Shown: piece after piece, positions 1 to 7,709 of the stretch
Layout of the letters: the number at the start of each line of letters is the position of its first letter
Numbering within the stretch: position 1 is the stretch's first letter
DNA from: Dehalococcoidia bacterium
Lineage (GTDB): Bacteria; Chloroflexota; Dehalococcoidia; GIF9; AB-539-J10
Direction: 5' to 3'
Length of the DNA: 39,231 nt
NCBI GenBank assembly: GCA_030606165.1
Contig: JAUWGZ010000002.1
Span: 1-39,231 of the forward strand
Translations under genes and position numbers: made by a program
The notes under the pieces: generated by a model
Told to the model about the DNA's origin: nothing
Seen by the model: the letters and a program-made list of their open reading frames with translations, nothing else
Database searches by the model: none

Positions 1-1162
1 GTATGCGCACCTTCTGTGCTTTAAGATAGTAAGCGTCGTAATAACCTGCGGATAAAGCATAAGTGCCCAGCATTATACGCCTTTTAACCTCAGGCCCGAA
101 GCCAAATTGTCGCGTCCTCTCCGTTGTCTCGATTACATTACTGGCATCTCGCTCGGAAAAGCCGTATCTTACTCCATCGTAGCGAGCCAGATTCGCTGAA
201 GCTTCGGACGGAGCAAGTATATAGTAAGCAGCCAGAGCGTATTTAGTATGAGGTAGAGAGACTTCCCAATCTATTTCCGCACCGAGTTCCTGGAGTTTAT
301 CTATAGCTGCCTGCAAAGCCACCCGTACCTGGTTCTGCACGCCCTCGACAAGATACTCCCTGGGAATGCCAATCTTTAGTCCTTTGACGTCTGGAATTAG
401 TTGCTGGGTGTAGTCTGGGACAGGGTAAGGCACTGAGGTTGAGTCTCTGGAGTCATACCCGGCAATGACATTCATCACTAAGGCGCAGTCAGTGACATCC
501 TTGGTCATTGGCCCAATCTGGTCGAGAGAACTGGCGAAAGCAACCAGGCCGAAGCGGCTCACCCGACCGTAGGTTGGTTTAAGTCCCACCACGCTGCAAA
601 GTGCGGCTGGTTGACGGATGCTGCCCCCAGTGTCAGAGCCCAGAGCATAGATAGCTTCACCTGTGGACACAGCAACTGCGGAGCCACCGCTGCTACCTCC
701 GGGGACCCGACTTAAATCCCAGGGATTGTGGGTGGGGAAAAAGGCGGAGTGCTCCGTAGAAGAACCCATGGCAAACTCATCCATATTCGTTTTCCCTACT
801 ATTACCGCCTTCTGTGCCTTCAGTTTCTCTATTACCGTAGCATCGTAGGGAGGGACGAAATTTTCCAGCATCTTTGAACTACAGGTAGTTCTTACCCCCT
901 TGGTGCATATGACATCTTTGATTAAGGTAGGGATGCCGGTTAAAGGGGTAATTTCATGGGCAGTTTTGATGTAATTATCGACTTTCTCTGCCTCTTTCAG
1001 AGCATTGTCTTCAACAATAGTGACACAGGCATGAACTTTCCCTTCTACCTCAGCGATGCGCTTCAGTACAGATTTTGTCAATTCCGTCGAGGAAATTTTC
1101 CTTTGTTGAAGAAGCTCGTGTGCTTCATGAATAGTTAGCTGGTGTAGTTCATTCGCCGTCAT
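1..1162 (-). CDS. gatA: Glutamyl/aspartyl-tRNA amidotransferase subunit A (3' end cut by window edge)
   Basis: GatA releases ammonia from glutamine so that the GatCAB complex can amidate Glu-tRNAGln or Asp-tRNAAsn in the cytoplasm. About 387 residues are present of a usual 480-490; the C-terminus lies beyond position 1. The amidase-signature residues are all visible: Lys82 (in PTLIKDV), cis-Ser157 (in GGSSGGS) and nucleophile Ser181 (in DTGGSIR). The chosen ATG starts MTANELHQ and lies 2 bases after the plsY stop, so it is probably translated in the same operon as plsY and gatC. No frameshift is visible in the part shown. Identity is very secure. Confidence 0.95.
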   Translation of the reverse strand, partial: MTANELHQLTIHEAHELLQQRKISSTELTKSVLKRIAEVEGKVHACVTIVEDNALKEAEKVDNYIKTAHEITPLTGIPTLIKDVICTKGVRTTCSSKMLENFVPPYDATVIEKLKAQKAVIVGKTNMDEFAMGSSTEHSAFFPTHNPWDLSRVPGGSSGGSAVAVSTGEAIYALGSDTGGSIRQPAALCSVVGLKPTYGRVSRFGLVAFASSLDQIGPMTKDVTDCALVMNVIAGYDSRDSTSVPYPVPDYTQQLIPDVKGLKIGIPREYLVEGVQNQVRVALQAAIDKLQELGAEIDWEVSLPHTKYALAAYYILAPSEASANLARYDGVRYGFSERDASNVIETTERTRQFGFGPEVKRRIMLGTYALSAGYYDAYYLKAQKVRI

Positions 1163-1164
1163 AT

Positions 1165-1809
1165 TTAGAATCTTTCTTTGAGGCTGCGACGCCTGATAAC
1201 TTTGCGCCAATCGCCGCCAGTTCTGCCGTGCATCTCTTTAAGCCTGGGGATGTACTGTATGCCCAGGAATATCCCCAGACCCATGGAAAAGAATATTAAA
1301 GGCTCGCCGTGGTCTTCGAAGTAGATAAGCCAGGCAACAAACGGGAAAACAATAAGGAGCAGGCTATAACTAAAGGTGGGATTACGAGTAATAAGTAAAG
1401 CTATTGCAAAAACAATAAAGAGAAACGGAACGGCCCAGGGCATCAAGAAGATGAGAATCCCGATGGCGGTAGCTGCTCCTTTACCGCCACGGAATTTAAG
1501 GAAACCGGGAAAGATATGGCCGATTATGGCAGCTACGCCAGTAAGCCCGGTGAGAAGTTCAAATTCTGGAGGAATGCCCAACAACCACCGCACCAAAAGA
1601 ATTGCTCCTACGCCTTTGCCCAAGTCAGCCAAGGTTACTAGCACAGCCTCCATCGGCCCGACCTGGTAGAAGACATTCATAGCGCCCATGTTTTTGCTTC
1701 CGACCTCTCGGATGTCTATCCCTTTTCTCAGACGACCGGCAAGATATGCTGAAGGAAAAGAGCCAAGGAGGTAGCCAATTATGATGGCGATAACGATGTT
1801 GTTAATCAT
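1165..1809 (-). CDS. plsY: Acyl-phosphate:glycerol-3-phosphate acyltransferase PlsY
   Basis: PlsY transfers an acyl group from acyl-phosphate to glycerol-3-phosphate, the first membrane step of phospholipid synthesis. The 214-residue protein has several hydrophobic segments. It carries the family loops: GSFPSAYL near residue 16, the GSKNMGAMNV loop near 37 (usually GSGNIGATNV), DLGKG near 62, and GHIFPGFLKFRGGKG near 96, which binds substrate phosphate. The length is normal for the family. It sits between gatC and gatA, 13 bases after gatC and 2 bases before gatA, an odd mixture of lipid and translation genes in one transcript. Confidence 0.93.
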   Translation of the reverse strand: MINNIVIAIIIGYLLGSFPSAYLAGRLRKGIDIREVGSKNMGAMNVFYQVGPMEAVLVTLADLGKGVGAILLVRWLLGIPPEFELLTGLTGVAAIIGHIFPGFLKFRGGKGAATAIGILIFLMPWAVPFLFIVFAIALLITRNPTFSYSLLLIVFPFVAWLIYFEDHGEPLIFFSMGLGIFLGIQYIPRLKEMHGRTGGDWRKVIRRRSLKERF

Positions 1810-1822
1810 TTGCCTGATGGGC

Positions 1823-2110
1823 TCACTCTAGTATTGCTTGAACTTTAAAACATTTTTCAGCTTGTTTTGGTGCGTTTGATAAAATCTCAGCTTGGGAATA
1901 TGAGTCAGCTACATTGTCTTTCCTGAAGACATTCTGTAGTGGGATGGTATGAGTCGCTGGTGGCACGTTGGCTGTATCTACTTGCTTGAGTATTTCGAAG
2001 TTCTCCAGAATATTAGATAGCTGGAGGCTAAATTTCTCCACTTCCTCCTCGCTTAAGCCCAAGCGAGCAAGCCAAGCGATATGCCTCACCTGTTCGTAAC
2101 TCAGCTTCAT
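1823..2110 (-). CDS. gatC: Glutamyl/aspartyl-tRNA amidotransferase subunit C
   Basis: GatC is the small linker subunit that wraps around GatA and stabilises the GatCAB amidotransferase. The 95-residue protein begins MKLSYEQVRHIAWLARLGLSEEE, the typical GatC start, and contains the usual central segment (ILENFEILKQVDT) and an asparagine/valine-rich stretch before DNVADSYS. Normal family length is about 95. It is the first gene of a minus-strand operon gatC-plsY-gatA. The divergent neighbour is the EF-G paralogue, 87 bases away. Confidence 0.93.
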   Translation of the reverse strand: MKLSYEQVRHIAWLARLGLSEEEVEKFSLQLSNILENFEILKQVDTANVPPATHTIPLQNVFRKDNVADSYSQAEILSNAPKQAEKCFKVQAILE

Positions 2111-2127
2111 CTCAGCGTGACTATCCC

Positions 2128-2154
2128 ATTATAGCATCACACTTCATAATGCAA
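2128..2154 (-). promoter_or_regulatory. Putative promoter of gatC-plsY-gatA
   Basis: On the minus strand a perfect TATAAT (2133-2128) lies 17 bases upstream of the gatC ATG. A TTGCAT at 2154-2149 could serve as -35, although the spacer is short (15 bases). The predicted RNA start is around 2121. Confidence 0.35.
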
Positions 2155-2160
2155 CAGCGG

Positions 2161-2189
2161 TTGCTTATCTTCAGGGGCAATATTATAAT
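2161..2189 (+). promoter_or_regulatory. Putative promoter of the EF-G paralogue, leaderless arrangement
   Basis: TTGCTT (2161-2166), a 17-base spacer and a perfect TATAAT (2184-2189) precede the GTG start at 2198. The expected transcription start falls within about 2 bases of the start codon, and no Shine-Dalgarno sequence is present. The mRNA is therefore probably leaderless. Confidence 0.6.
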
Positions 2190-2197
2190 GTAGAGTC

Positions 2198-4252
2198 GTG
2201 CAAATCCAAAACGTTGTCTTACTGTCTCATCAAGGGGCAGGTAAAACTTCGCTTACTGAGTCAATGCTCTTTACCTCAGGCGCTATCCAGCGTTTAGGTA
2301 GCGTTGAAGATGGCACGGCTACCTCGGATTATGATCCACTTGAGGTAGAACGCCACATGGGTATCAACCTGTCCCTGTTGCCATTTGAGTGGCAGGGGAT
2401 GAAGCTGAATCTCATTGATACCCCGGGATATGCTGATTTTACTGGCGAGGTAAGATCGGGATTGAGGGTAACCGAGGGAGCAATAGTTGTAATATGCGCT
2501 GCTTCGGGTGTGGAGGTAGGCACAGAACAGATGTGGAGCGATGCTGAAAAAGCAAATTTGCCGCGGTTAATATTTGTTAATAAGATGGATCGTGATAATG
2601 CCGATTTCTTCTCTACTTTGAAAGGAATTCAGGCTAAGTTGTCACCAAGATGTTTGCCTCTTCAATTACCCATAGGCTCACAAAGTGATTTTCAAGGCAT
2701 TGTAGATTTGGTGACTATGAAAGCTTATACTGGCGCTACTTCGCAGGAAGCAGAAGTACCTTCGACACTTCAGAAACAAGCAGAAGCTAGCCGTGAGAAG
2801 TTAGTAGAGGCCGCCGTGGAAATTGATGACGAGCTCATCAACAAGTATTTGGAGGGCGAGGCCATAAACAACGAGGAAATTTTTGCCGCCATAAAAAAGT
2901 CTACCATTGCTGGCAAGGTGGTGCCTGTTTTTGTTGGCTCTGCTTTGCAGGGCATCGGCACCCAGCAAGTTCTCAATGGTATTTGCTCCTGCTTGCCTTC
3001 GCCAGAAGAAAAGGATGCCTTTGTCGCTAAAAATGTTTCCACCGGTAATCAAGAAGAGGTCAGACCTGATTCGGAGTCTCCCCTATCCAGCCTTGTTTTC
3101 AAAACCAGCGCTGACCCCTATGTCGGCAAGCTCAGCTACTTTCGGGTTTACTCAGGCGTTATTTCCAGTAATTCCCAGGTTTGGAATGCTAACAGGAATA
3201 GCGTGGAACGGATTGGCCAGCTCTTTACCTTGCTGGGCAAAAATCAACAGCCAGTGCCGCAGGTCGCTGCCGGAGATATTGGGGCGGTGGCGAAGCTAAG
3301 TTTAACCACCACCGGGGATACCCTCTGTGCTCGCGAACATCCTGTGATATTCCCCGGTATCGAGTTCCCCAGAGCGAATTTCAGCATGGCAATCCAGCCT
3401 CAGACGAAAACCGATTTAGATAAGATGAGCACCGTTTTGCCCAGGATTTGTGAAGAGGACCCTTCTCTCCAAACACGTCGCGAAGTTGATACTAGCGAGT
3501 TTATTATTTCCGGAGTTGGTGATAGCCATCTGGAGATAGCCAGGGAGAAAATACGTCGCAAATTTGGAGTAGAGGTGAAATTAGATCTGCCAAAGATTCC
3601 TTACAAAGAAACTATTACTATGTCAACCAAGGCAGAGTATAAACATAAAAAGCAGACTGGAGGACATGGTCAATATGGACATGTCCGTCTGGAGTTGGAA
3701 CCTTTGTCTCGGGGTGGGGGATTTGAATTTGCTAAGAAAATCGTTGGGGGGGCAATACCCCAGAACTATATTCCCTCTGTGGAAAAAGGAGTCAATGAGG
3801 CGAAACAAGAAGGGGATTTAGCTGGTTATCCCGTAGTGGACGTGAAGGTAACCCTTTACGATGGCAGCTTCCATGCAGTAGATTCTTCGGACATTGCTTT
3901 TAAGATTTCGGGAGCACAGGCCTTAAAAAAGGGATTATCTCAGGGACAGCCGGTATTGCTTGAGCCTATAATGAATCTTACTATAACCGTGCCTGAGATG
4001 TATACCGGGGATATTGCTAGCGATCTTAATACTAAGAGGGGACACGTGCTTGGGATGAATCCCAGCGATGGCATCAACGTCATCCAGGCTCAGGCACCCT
4101 ATGCAGAGCTGACTCGTTATGCCATAGATTTAAGGTCAATGACACAAGGGCGCGGTAGCTTTGTGATGGAGTTTGACCATTATGAAGAGGTGCCAGCTCA
4201 TGTCAGTCAGAAAGTCATCGCTGACAAGAAGAAGGCAGGCAAGGGCGACTAA
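2198..4252 (+). CDS. EF-G-like translation GTPase (divergent paralogue)
   Basis: This 684-residue protein has the full elongation factor G layout: G domain, domain II, and domains III-V. The P-loop is SHQGAGKTSLTE (about residues 9-20), G3 is DTPGY near 74, and G4 is NKMD near 128. Domain IV/V hallmarks are GVGDSHLEIA and HKKQTGGHGQYGHV. The switch I region reads VERHMGINLSL instead of the classic QERGITI, which marks the EF-G-like/FusA2 branch and not the main translocase. The true fusA usually sits near rpsL/rpsG/tuf, which are absent here. Its precise role (recycling, stress or redundant translocation) cannot be told. GTG is the start because the promoter ends immediately upstream. Confidence 0.85.
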   Translation: MQIQNVVLLSHQGAGKTSLTESMLFTSGAIQRLGSVEDGTATSDYDPLEVERHMGINLSLLPFEWQGMKLNLIDTPGYADFTGEVRSGLRVTEGAIVVICAASGVEVGTEQMWSDAEKANLPRLIFVNKMDRDNADFFSTLKGIQAKLSPRCLPLQLPIGSQSDFQGIVDLVTMKAYTGATSQEAEVPSTLQKQAEASREKLVEAAVEIDDELINKYLEGEAINNEEIFAAIKKSTIAGKVVPVFVGSALQGIGTQQVLNGICSCLPSPEEKDAFVAKNVSTGNQEEVRPDSESPLSSLVFKTSADPYVGKLSYFRVYSGVISSNSQVWNANRNSVERIGQLFTLLGKNQQPVPQVAAGDIGAVAKLSLTTTGDTLCAREHPVIFPGIEFPRANFSMAIQPQTKTDLDKMSTVLPRICEEDPSLQTRREVDTSEFIISGVGDSHLEIAREKIRRKFGVEVKLDLPKIPYKETITMSTKAEYKHKKQTGGHGQYGHVRLELEPLSRGGGFEFAKKIVGGAIPQNYIPSVEKGVNEAKQEGDLAGYPVVDVKVTLYDGSFHAVDSSDIAFKISGAQALKKGLSQGQPVLLEPIMNLTITVPEMYTGDIASDLNTKRGHVLGMNPSDGINVIQAQAPYAELTRYAIDLRSMTQGRGSFVMEFDHYEEVPAHVSQKVIADKKKAGKGD

Positions 4253-4277
4253 GAGCGCCTGGAAGCTTTTATTTTAT

Positions 4278-5279
4278 TTAGCCAGCTAGTAACTCCTTCA
4301 GCTTGTTAGTGAAGGCTGGCACCACTTCTTCATATTTACCCACCACTCCAAATTCCGCCTCCCGGAATATGTTCGCCTCAGGGTCCTTATTGATGGCTAT
4401 GATGTGCTTGGAGCCTGAACATCCAGCCGTGTGCTGGCTGGCACCGGAAACAGCTATAGCAATGTAAATATCAGGGGCAACAATCTTTCCAGTGAGGCCG
4501 ATATGCGCTGCCTCTGGCACCCAGCCGTTATCAGCAGGAGGACGTGAGGAACCTACCGCACCGTGCAGCAAATCAGCTAGCGCTTTCAATGTAGTTTGGA
4601 AGGGCTCAGGACCACCCACCCCCCTGCCTCCACAGACAATCACAGGAGCATCCTCAAGCTTAATGCCGACCGCCTCTTCCTTAACAGTTTCTAATATCTT
4701 TGTCCTTACTTTCGACGTATCTATGTCAATCTTAGTGGGCATGACCTCTCCTTTCCTCGAGTCATCACGCTCCAACGGTGACATTGCCTTGGTCCTGACA
4801 GTAACCACCTGAGGCATAAGCTCGCTGGTGAATATGGCTTGAGCATTGCCGCCATAAACAGGCCGCTTTTGTATCAGCAGCTTCGTCGCCGGGTCTATAC
4901 TTAAGTCGAGACAATCTGTTGTCAGGCTGGTACCTAGTCTGAAGGCAAGGCGAGGAGCCAAGTCTCTACCCAGAGAAGTTTGCCCTATAAGTATTGCCCG
5001 AGGCGAAATTTCTTTGACCAATTTTTCCACGGCTTGCATATAGGAATCTGCTTGATATTCTTTGAAGGTGGGGTGTTCTACAGAATAAAACTTGTCTGCT
5101 CCGAAGGCAATCGCTTCTTTAGAGGCCCCACCCACTGCATCGCTGGCCAGCAGGCAAGATAAGTCTTCCTTCAGGTCATCGGCAAGCTTCCTACCACATC
5201 CTAGCAACTCAGTAGTAATGGAGGCTAGCTTCCCGTTTGCTAGCTCACCACAAACTAATATACCTTTGTTTTCAGCCAT
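4278..5279 (-). CDS. etfA: Electron transfer flavoprotein alpha subunit
   Basis: EtfA binds FAD and, with EtfB, shuttles electrons between acyl-CoA dehydrogenases and other redox partners. The 333-residue length is normal. The C-terminal FAD domain is clear: GSSRPPADNGWVP near residue 246, then QTG-like HIGLTGKIV, then SGASQHTAGCSGS and AINKDPEANIF. The N-terminal ETF domain begins ILVCGELANGK. A strong Shine-Dalgarno (AAGGAGGA, about 5284-5292) lies just before the ATG. It follows etfB by 16 bases. It ends convergently against the EF-G paralogue with no obvious terminator between them. Confidence 0.93.
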   Translation of the reverse strand: MAENKGILVCGELANGKLASITTELLGCGRKLADDLKEDLSCLLASDAVGGASKEAIAFGADKFYSVEHPTFKEYQADSYMQAVEKLVKEISPRAILIGQTSLGRDLAPRLAFRLGTSLTTDCLDLSIDPATKLLIQKRPVYGGNAQAIFTSELMPQVVTVRTKAMSPLERDDSRKGEVMPTKIDIDTSKVRTKILETVKEEAVGIKLEDAPVIVCGGRGVGGPEPFQTTLKALADLLHGAVGSSRPPADNGWVPEAAHIGLTGKIVAPDIYIAIAVSGASQHTAGCSGSKHIIAINKDPEANIFREAEFGVVGKYEEVVPAFTNKLKELLAG

Positions 5280-5295
5280 TATTTCCTCCTTAACT

Positions 5296-6096
5296 TTAAA
5301 GCAATTTGGCTTCCTTGAGCCTTACGGCCAGATTAGCGCCCGCCTCTGCGGGCGTCTCTCCTTCGATGATTTCACATTTGGCTTCCTTGACTGGCTGAAA
5401 GAGTTTATCTAACTTGCTACGCCTTCCAGCAGCGCCAACTTGTGAAGGCTCAAGCCCAATATCGGCTGGTTTCCAGATGACAGGTTGTTTTTTACCCGCT
5501 GCCATGATTCCTTTCAAGGTGGGATAACGAAGTGCTCCTATCCCGCTGGTTACTATAATTAGGGCGGGAAGCGTCACTTCAACAACCTGATAGCCGTCGG
5601 GAATAACTCGCTCAACCTTCGCTTTTCCATCGGTGACCTCTACCTTACGAGCTAAAGTTACAGCCGGGATTCCTAAAATCTCAGCAATGCCTAGACCCAC
5701 TTGCCCGGCATCCCAGTCAGAGGATTGCCTACCGCAAAAAATAATGTCATATTCCCCTATTTTCTTTATCGCCATAGCCAAGGCGTTGGCAGTTGACCAG
5801 CTATCGCCTTCCTCAAAAGCTTCATCTTCCATAAGAATGAGTTCATCGCCCCCCACAGCTAATGCTTTCTTAATTACATCGCGAACGAAGTTATTACCTA
5901 AGCTGAGCGCGGTAATTTTGCCCCCAGCGGTATCTTTGATTTTGAGGGCAGCTTCCAAGGCAAATTCCTCGTATTGACCGATTACAGGTTTTACGTCTGG
6001 CGGCAAGGTCATTTGGTTATTTACCACCTTAAACACAGCCGGTGGCGCCTCAGGATCAGGTACTTGCTTGCAGCAGACAATCATATTAACTGGCAT
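5296..6096 (-). CDS. etfB: Electron transfer flavoprotein beta subunit
   Basis: EtfB is the AMP- or FAD-binding partner of EtfA. The 266 residues begin MPVNMIVCCKQVPDPE, the usual VKQVPD-like start. They contain GQYEEFALEAALKIKD, ALAVGGDELILMED and the family signature GRQSSDWDAGQVG near residue 128, then IPAVT and SGIGALRYPTLKGIM. A Shine-Dalgarno AAGGAGGTT (6102-6110) supports the ATG at 6096. A gene for an acyl-CoA dehydrogenase lies at 34.7-35.8 kb in the same window and is a possible electron donor, though not in the same operon. Bifurcating ETFs carry an extra FAD; that cannot be decided here. Confidence 0.93.
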   Translation of the reverse strand: MPVNMIVCCKQVPDPEAPPAVFKVVNNQMTLPPDVKPVIGQYEEFALEAALKIKDTAGGKITALSLGNNFVRDVIKKALAVGGDELILMEDEAFEEGDSWSTANALAMAIKKIGEYDIIFCGRQSSDWDAGQVGLGIAEILGIPAVTLARKVEVTDGKAKVERVIPDGYQVVEVTLPALIIVTSGIGALRYPTLKGIMAAGKKQPVIWKPADIGLEPSQVGAAGRRSKLDKLFQPVKEAKCEIIEGETPAEAGANLAVRLKEAKLL

Positions 6097-6130
6097 TACC
6101 TAACCTCCTTAAAGATTTTTGCAGCCTCAA

Positions 6131-6159
6131 AGGATACGGGAAAATCCGCCTTCTGTCAA
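6131..6159 (-). promoter_or_regulatory. Promoter of etfBA
   Basis: On the minus strand a perfect TTGACA (6159-6154), a 17-base spacer and TATCCT (6136-6131) point to a transcript starting near 6124. A short leader carries the strong Shine-Dalgarno of etfB. Confidence 0.6.
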
Positions 6160-6163
6160 TAAT

Positions 6164-6182
6164 TCGAATCACGAAGATTCGA
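6164..6182. promoter_or_regulatory. Inverted repeat upstream of etfBA promoter, possible operator
   Basis: TCGAATC-ACGAA-GATTCGA is a perfect 7-base inverted repeat with a 5-base centre, lying 5 bases upstream of the -35 box of the etfBA promoter. The position fits an activator or repressor site; it could also serve the divergent gene at 6339. Confidence 0.4.
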
Positions 6183-6338
6183 TATGAACGGTCTAGTTAA
6201 GTGATAATAGCTACTTCAGCCACGGAATTAATGCTAAAATAGACAAAAATTGTTATTCGTGGGCATATTTTTTACATCCGCCATTGGGAGGCCTCTAAGC
6301 CGTCCAGCCGAATCAATTGCTCTTGTTTGGGGCAAGCT

Positions 6339-6836
6339 ATGGAAGTTAAATTCATTGCAGCTAACAACGTTGGCAAACTGGCTCGATGGTTAAGGCTGAT
6401 TGGCTACGATACTCGGCTGTTTAGGCAAAAAAACGATGGTCAAATGATTAAAACAGCTCTTAGTGAGGACAGGGTGATCTTGACTAAAGATACTCAATTT
6501 ATGAAAAGACGCCTGGTCACAAATGGCAAACTCAAAACTATACTCATTAAACAGGATGACCCTAAACTCCAGGTACAGGAAGTAGTGAAAACGTTGAATT
6601 TAAATTATCATTTCAAACCTTTCTCGCTTTGCCTAGAATGTAATCAAGCATTAATAGCTCGGGATAAAGGCGAGGTGCAAAACCTGGTCCCCGCTCACGT
6701 TTTTGAAATTCAAACTCAATATACGGAATGCCCCACCTGCCATCGCATCTACTGGCAGGGTACACATTGGCAGGCGATGGTCAAGAAGTTACAAGACTTG
6801 CAAGGAGGGGGTAGCGAAAAGCATACTTCTAGCTAA
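6339..6836 (+). CDS. Mut7-C RNase domain protein with zinc ribbon
   Basis: This 165-residue protein has a PIN-fold-like Mut7-C domain (KFIAANNVGKLARWLRLIGYDT near the N-terminus, then EDRVILTKDTQFMKRR) with conserved acidic residues. A C-terminal zinc ribbon follows (LCLECN at about 102 and ECPTCHRIYWQGTHW at about 134). Family members are presumed RNases with no defined substrate in bacteria. The ATG at 6339 (MEVKFIAAN) is preferred over an upstream TTG at 6327, because the conserved domain begins right after it. It stands alone, divergent from etfBA. Confidence 0.8.
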   Translation: MEVKFIAANNVGKLARWLRLIGYDTRLFRQKNDGQMIKTALSEDRVILTKDTQFMKRRLVTNGKLKTILIKQDDPKLQVQEVVKTLNLNYHFKPFSLCLECNQALIARDKGEVQNLVPAHVFEIQTQYTECPTCHRIYWQGTHWQAMVKKLQDLQGGGSEKHTSS

Positions 6837-6938
6837 TGCCCGGCTTTTTAATCTGGAGCTTCGAGACTAGCACGGATTAGCTAGTAGTGCTATACTCAGC
6901 CCATAATGCCAGGAGAATAAAGGTAAAGCTAAGCATCT

Positions 6939-7709
6939 ATGTTATTAGCAATTGATATTGGAAACACCAACATTAAGCTGGGCATATTTGATGGCGATAG
7001 GCTAAAAGCTACCTGGAATTTAGCTACCGGCATTCATCGCACTTCAGACGAGTATGGTGGAGTGGTGCTCAACCTTATGGAGCGGAAAAAAGTCTTGCCC
7101 TCAAAGGTTACTGGAGTAGCATTATGCGGTGTCGTGCCACCATTGCTGTATACATTCGAGGAACTGTGTAGGAAATATTTAAATACTAAACCCTTAGTGG
7201 TCGAAACTGGAGTCAAGACAGGCATGCGCATTCGCCTGGATAATCCTCGTGAGGTTGGCCCTGACCGCGTGGTCAACGCCGTGGCTGCCCAGAATCTCTA
7301 CGGAAAACCGCTAATAATTATTGACCTTGGCACTGCTACCACTTTCGACGTTGTTTCAAAGGAGGGTGATTATCTTGGCGGGGCTATTGCCCCGGGCATT
7401 GTCATAGCTACTGAAGCTTTATTCACTCGTACTGCTGCGCTCCCTCGAATAGAACTAGTCCATCCCAAGCAAGTCATCGGCAGAAATACTATCTCTGCTA
7501 TGCAATCAGGTATAATATTTGGTTACATTGAGCTTATTGAAGGCATGATTCGTCGAATACAACAGGAATTGGGAAGCAAAGCAAAGGTGGTAGCTACCGG
7601 CGGCCAGGCTTACCCTTTTGCCGAAGAGATAGCAGCCATAGACGTAATAAATCCCGATTTAACCTTAACTGGATTGCGCCTCATTTATGAAATGAACAAG
7701 GAACAGTGA
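6939..7709 (+). CDS. coaX: Type III pantothenate kinase
   Basis: CoaX phosphorylates pantothenate, the first step of coenzyme A synthesis. It shows the ASKHA-fold motifs: DIGNTN at residues 6-11, GPDR at 107-110 and DLGTATTFD at 129-137, then GGAIAPG and ATGGQA towards the end. The 256-residue length is normal. Its stop codon overlaps the start of coaBC by one base (TGATG), so two consecutive CoA-pathway genes are translationally coupled. A purine-rich AGGAGAATAAAGG precedes the start. Confidence 0.94.
   Translation: MLLAIDIGNTNIKLGIFDGDRLKATWNLATGIHRTSDEYGGVVLNLMERKKVLPSKVTGVALCGVVPPLLYTFEELCRKYLNTKPLVVETGVKTGMRIRLDNPREVGPDRVVNAVAAQNLYGKPLIIIDLGTATTFDVVSKEGDYLGGAIAPGIVIATEALFTRTAALPRIELVHPKQVIGRNTISAMQSGIIFGYIELIEGMIRRIQQELGSKAKVVATGGQAYPFAEEIAAIDVINPDLTLTGLRLIYEMNKEQ

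Noticed and set aside
1376..1669. Plus-strand open frame across plsY
   Set aside because: It is the shadow of a secure gene on the other strand; similar shadows in etfA, valS and the molybdoenzyme genes were also left out.
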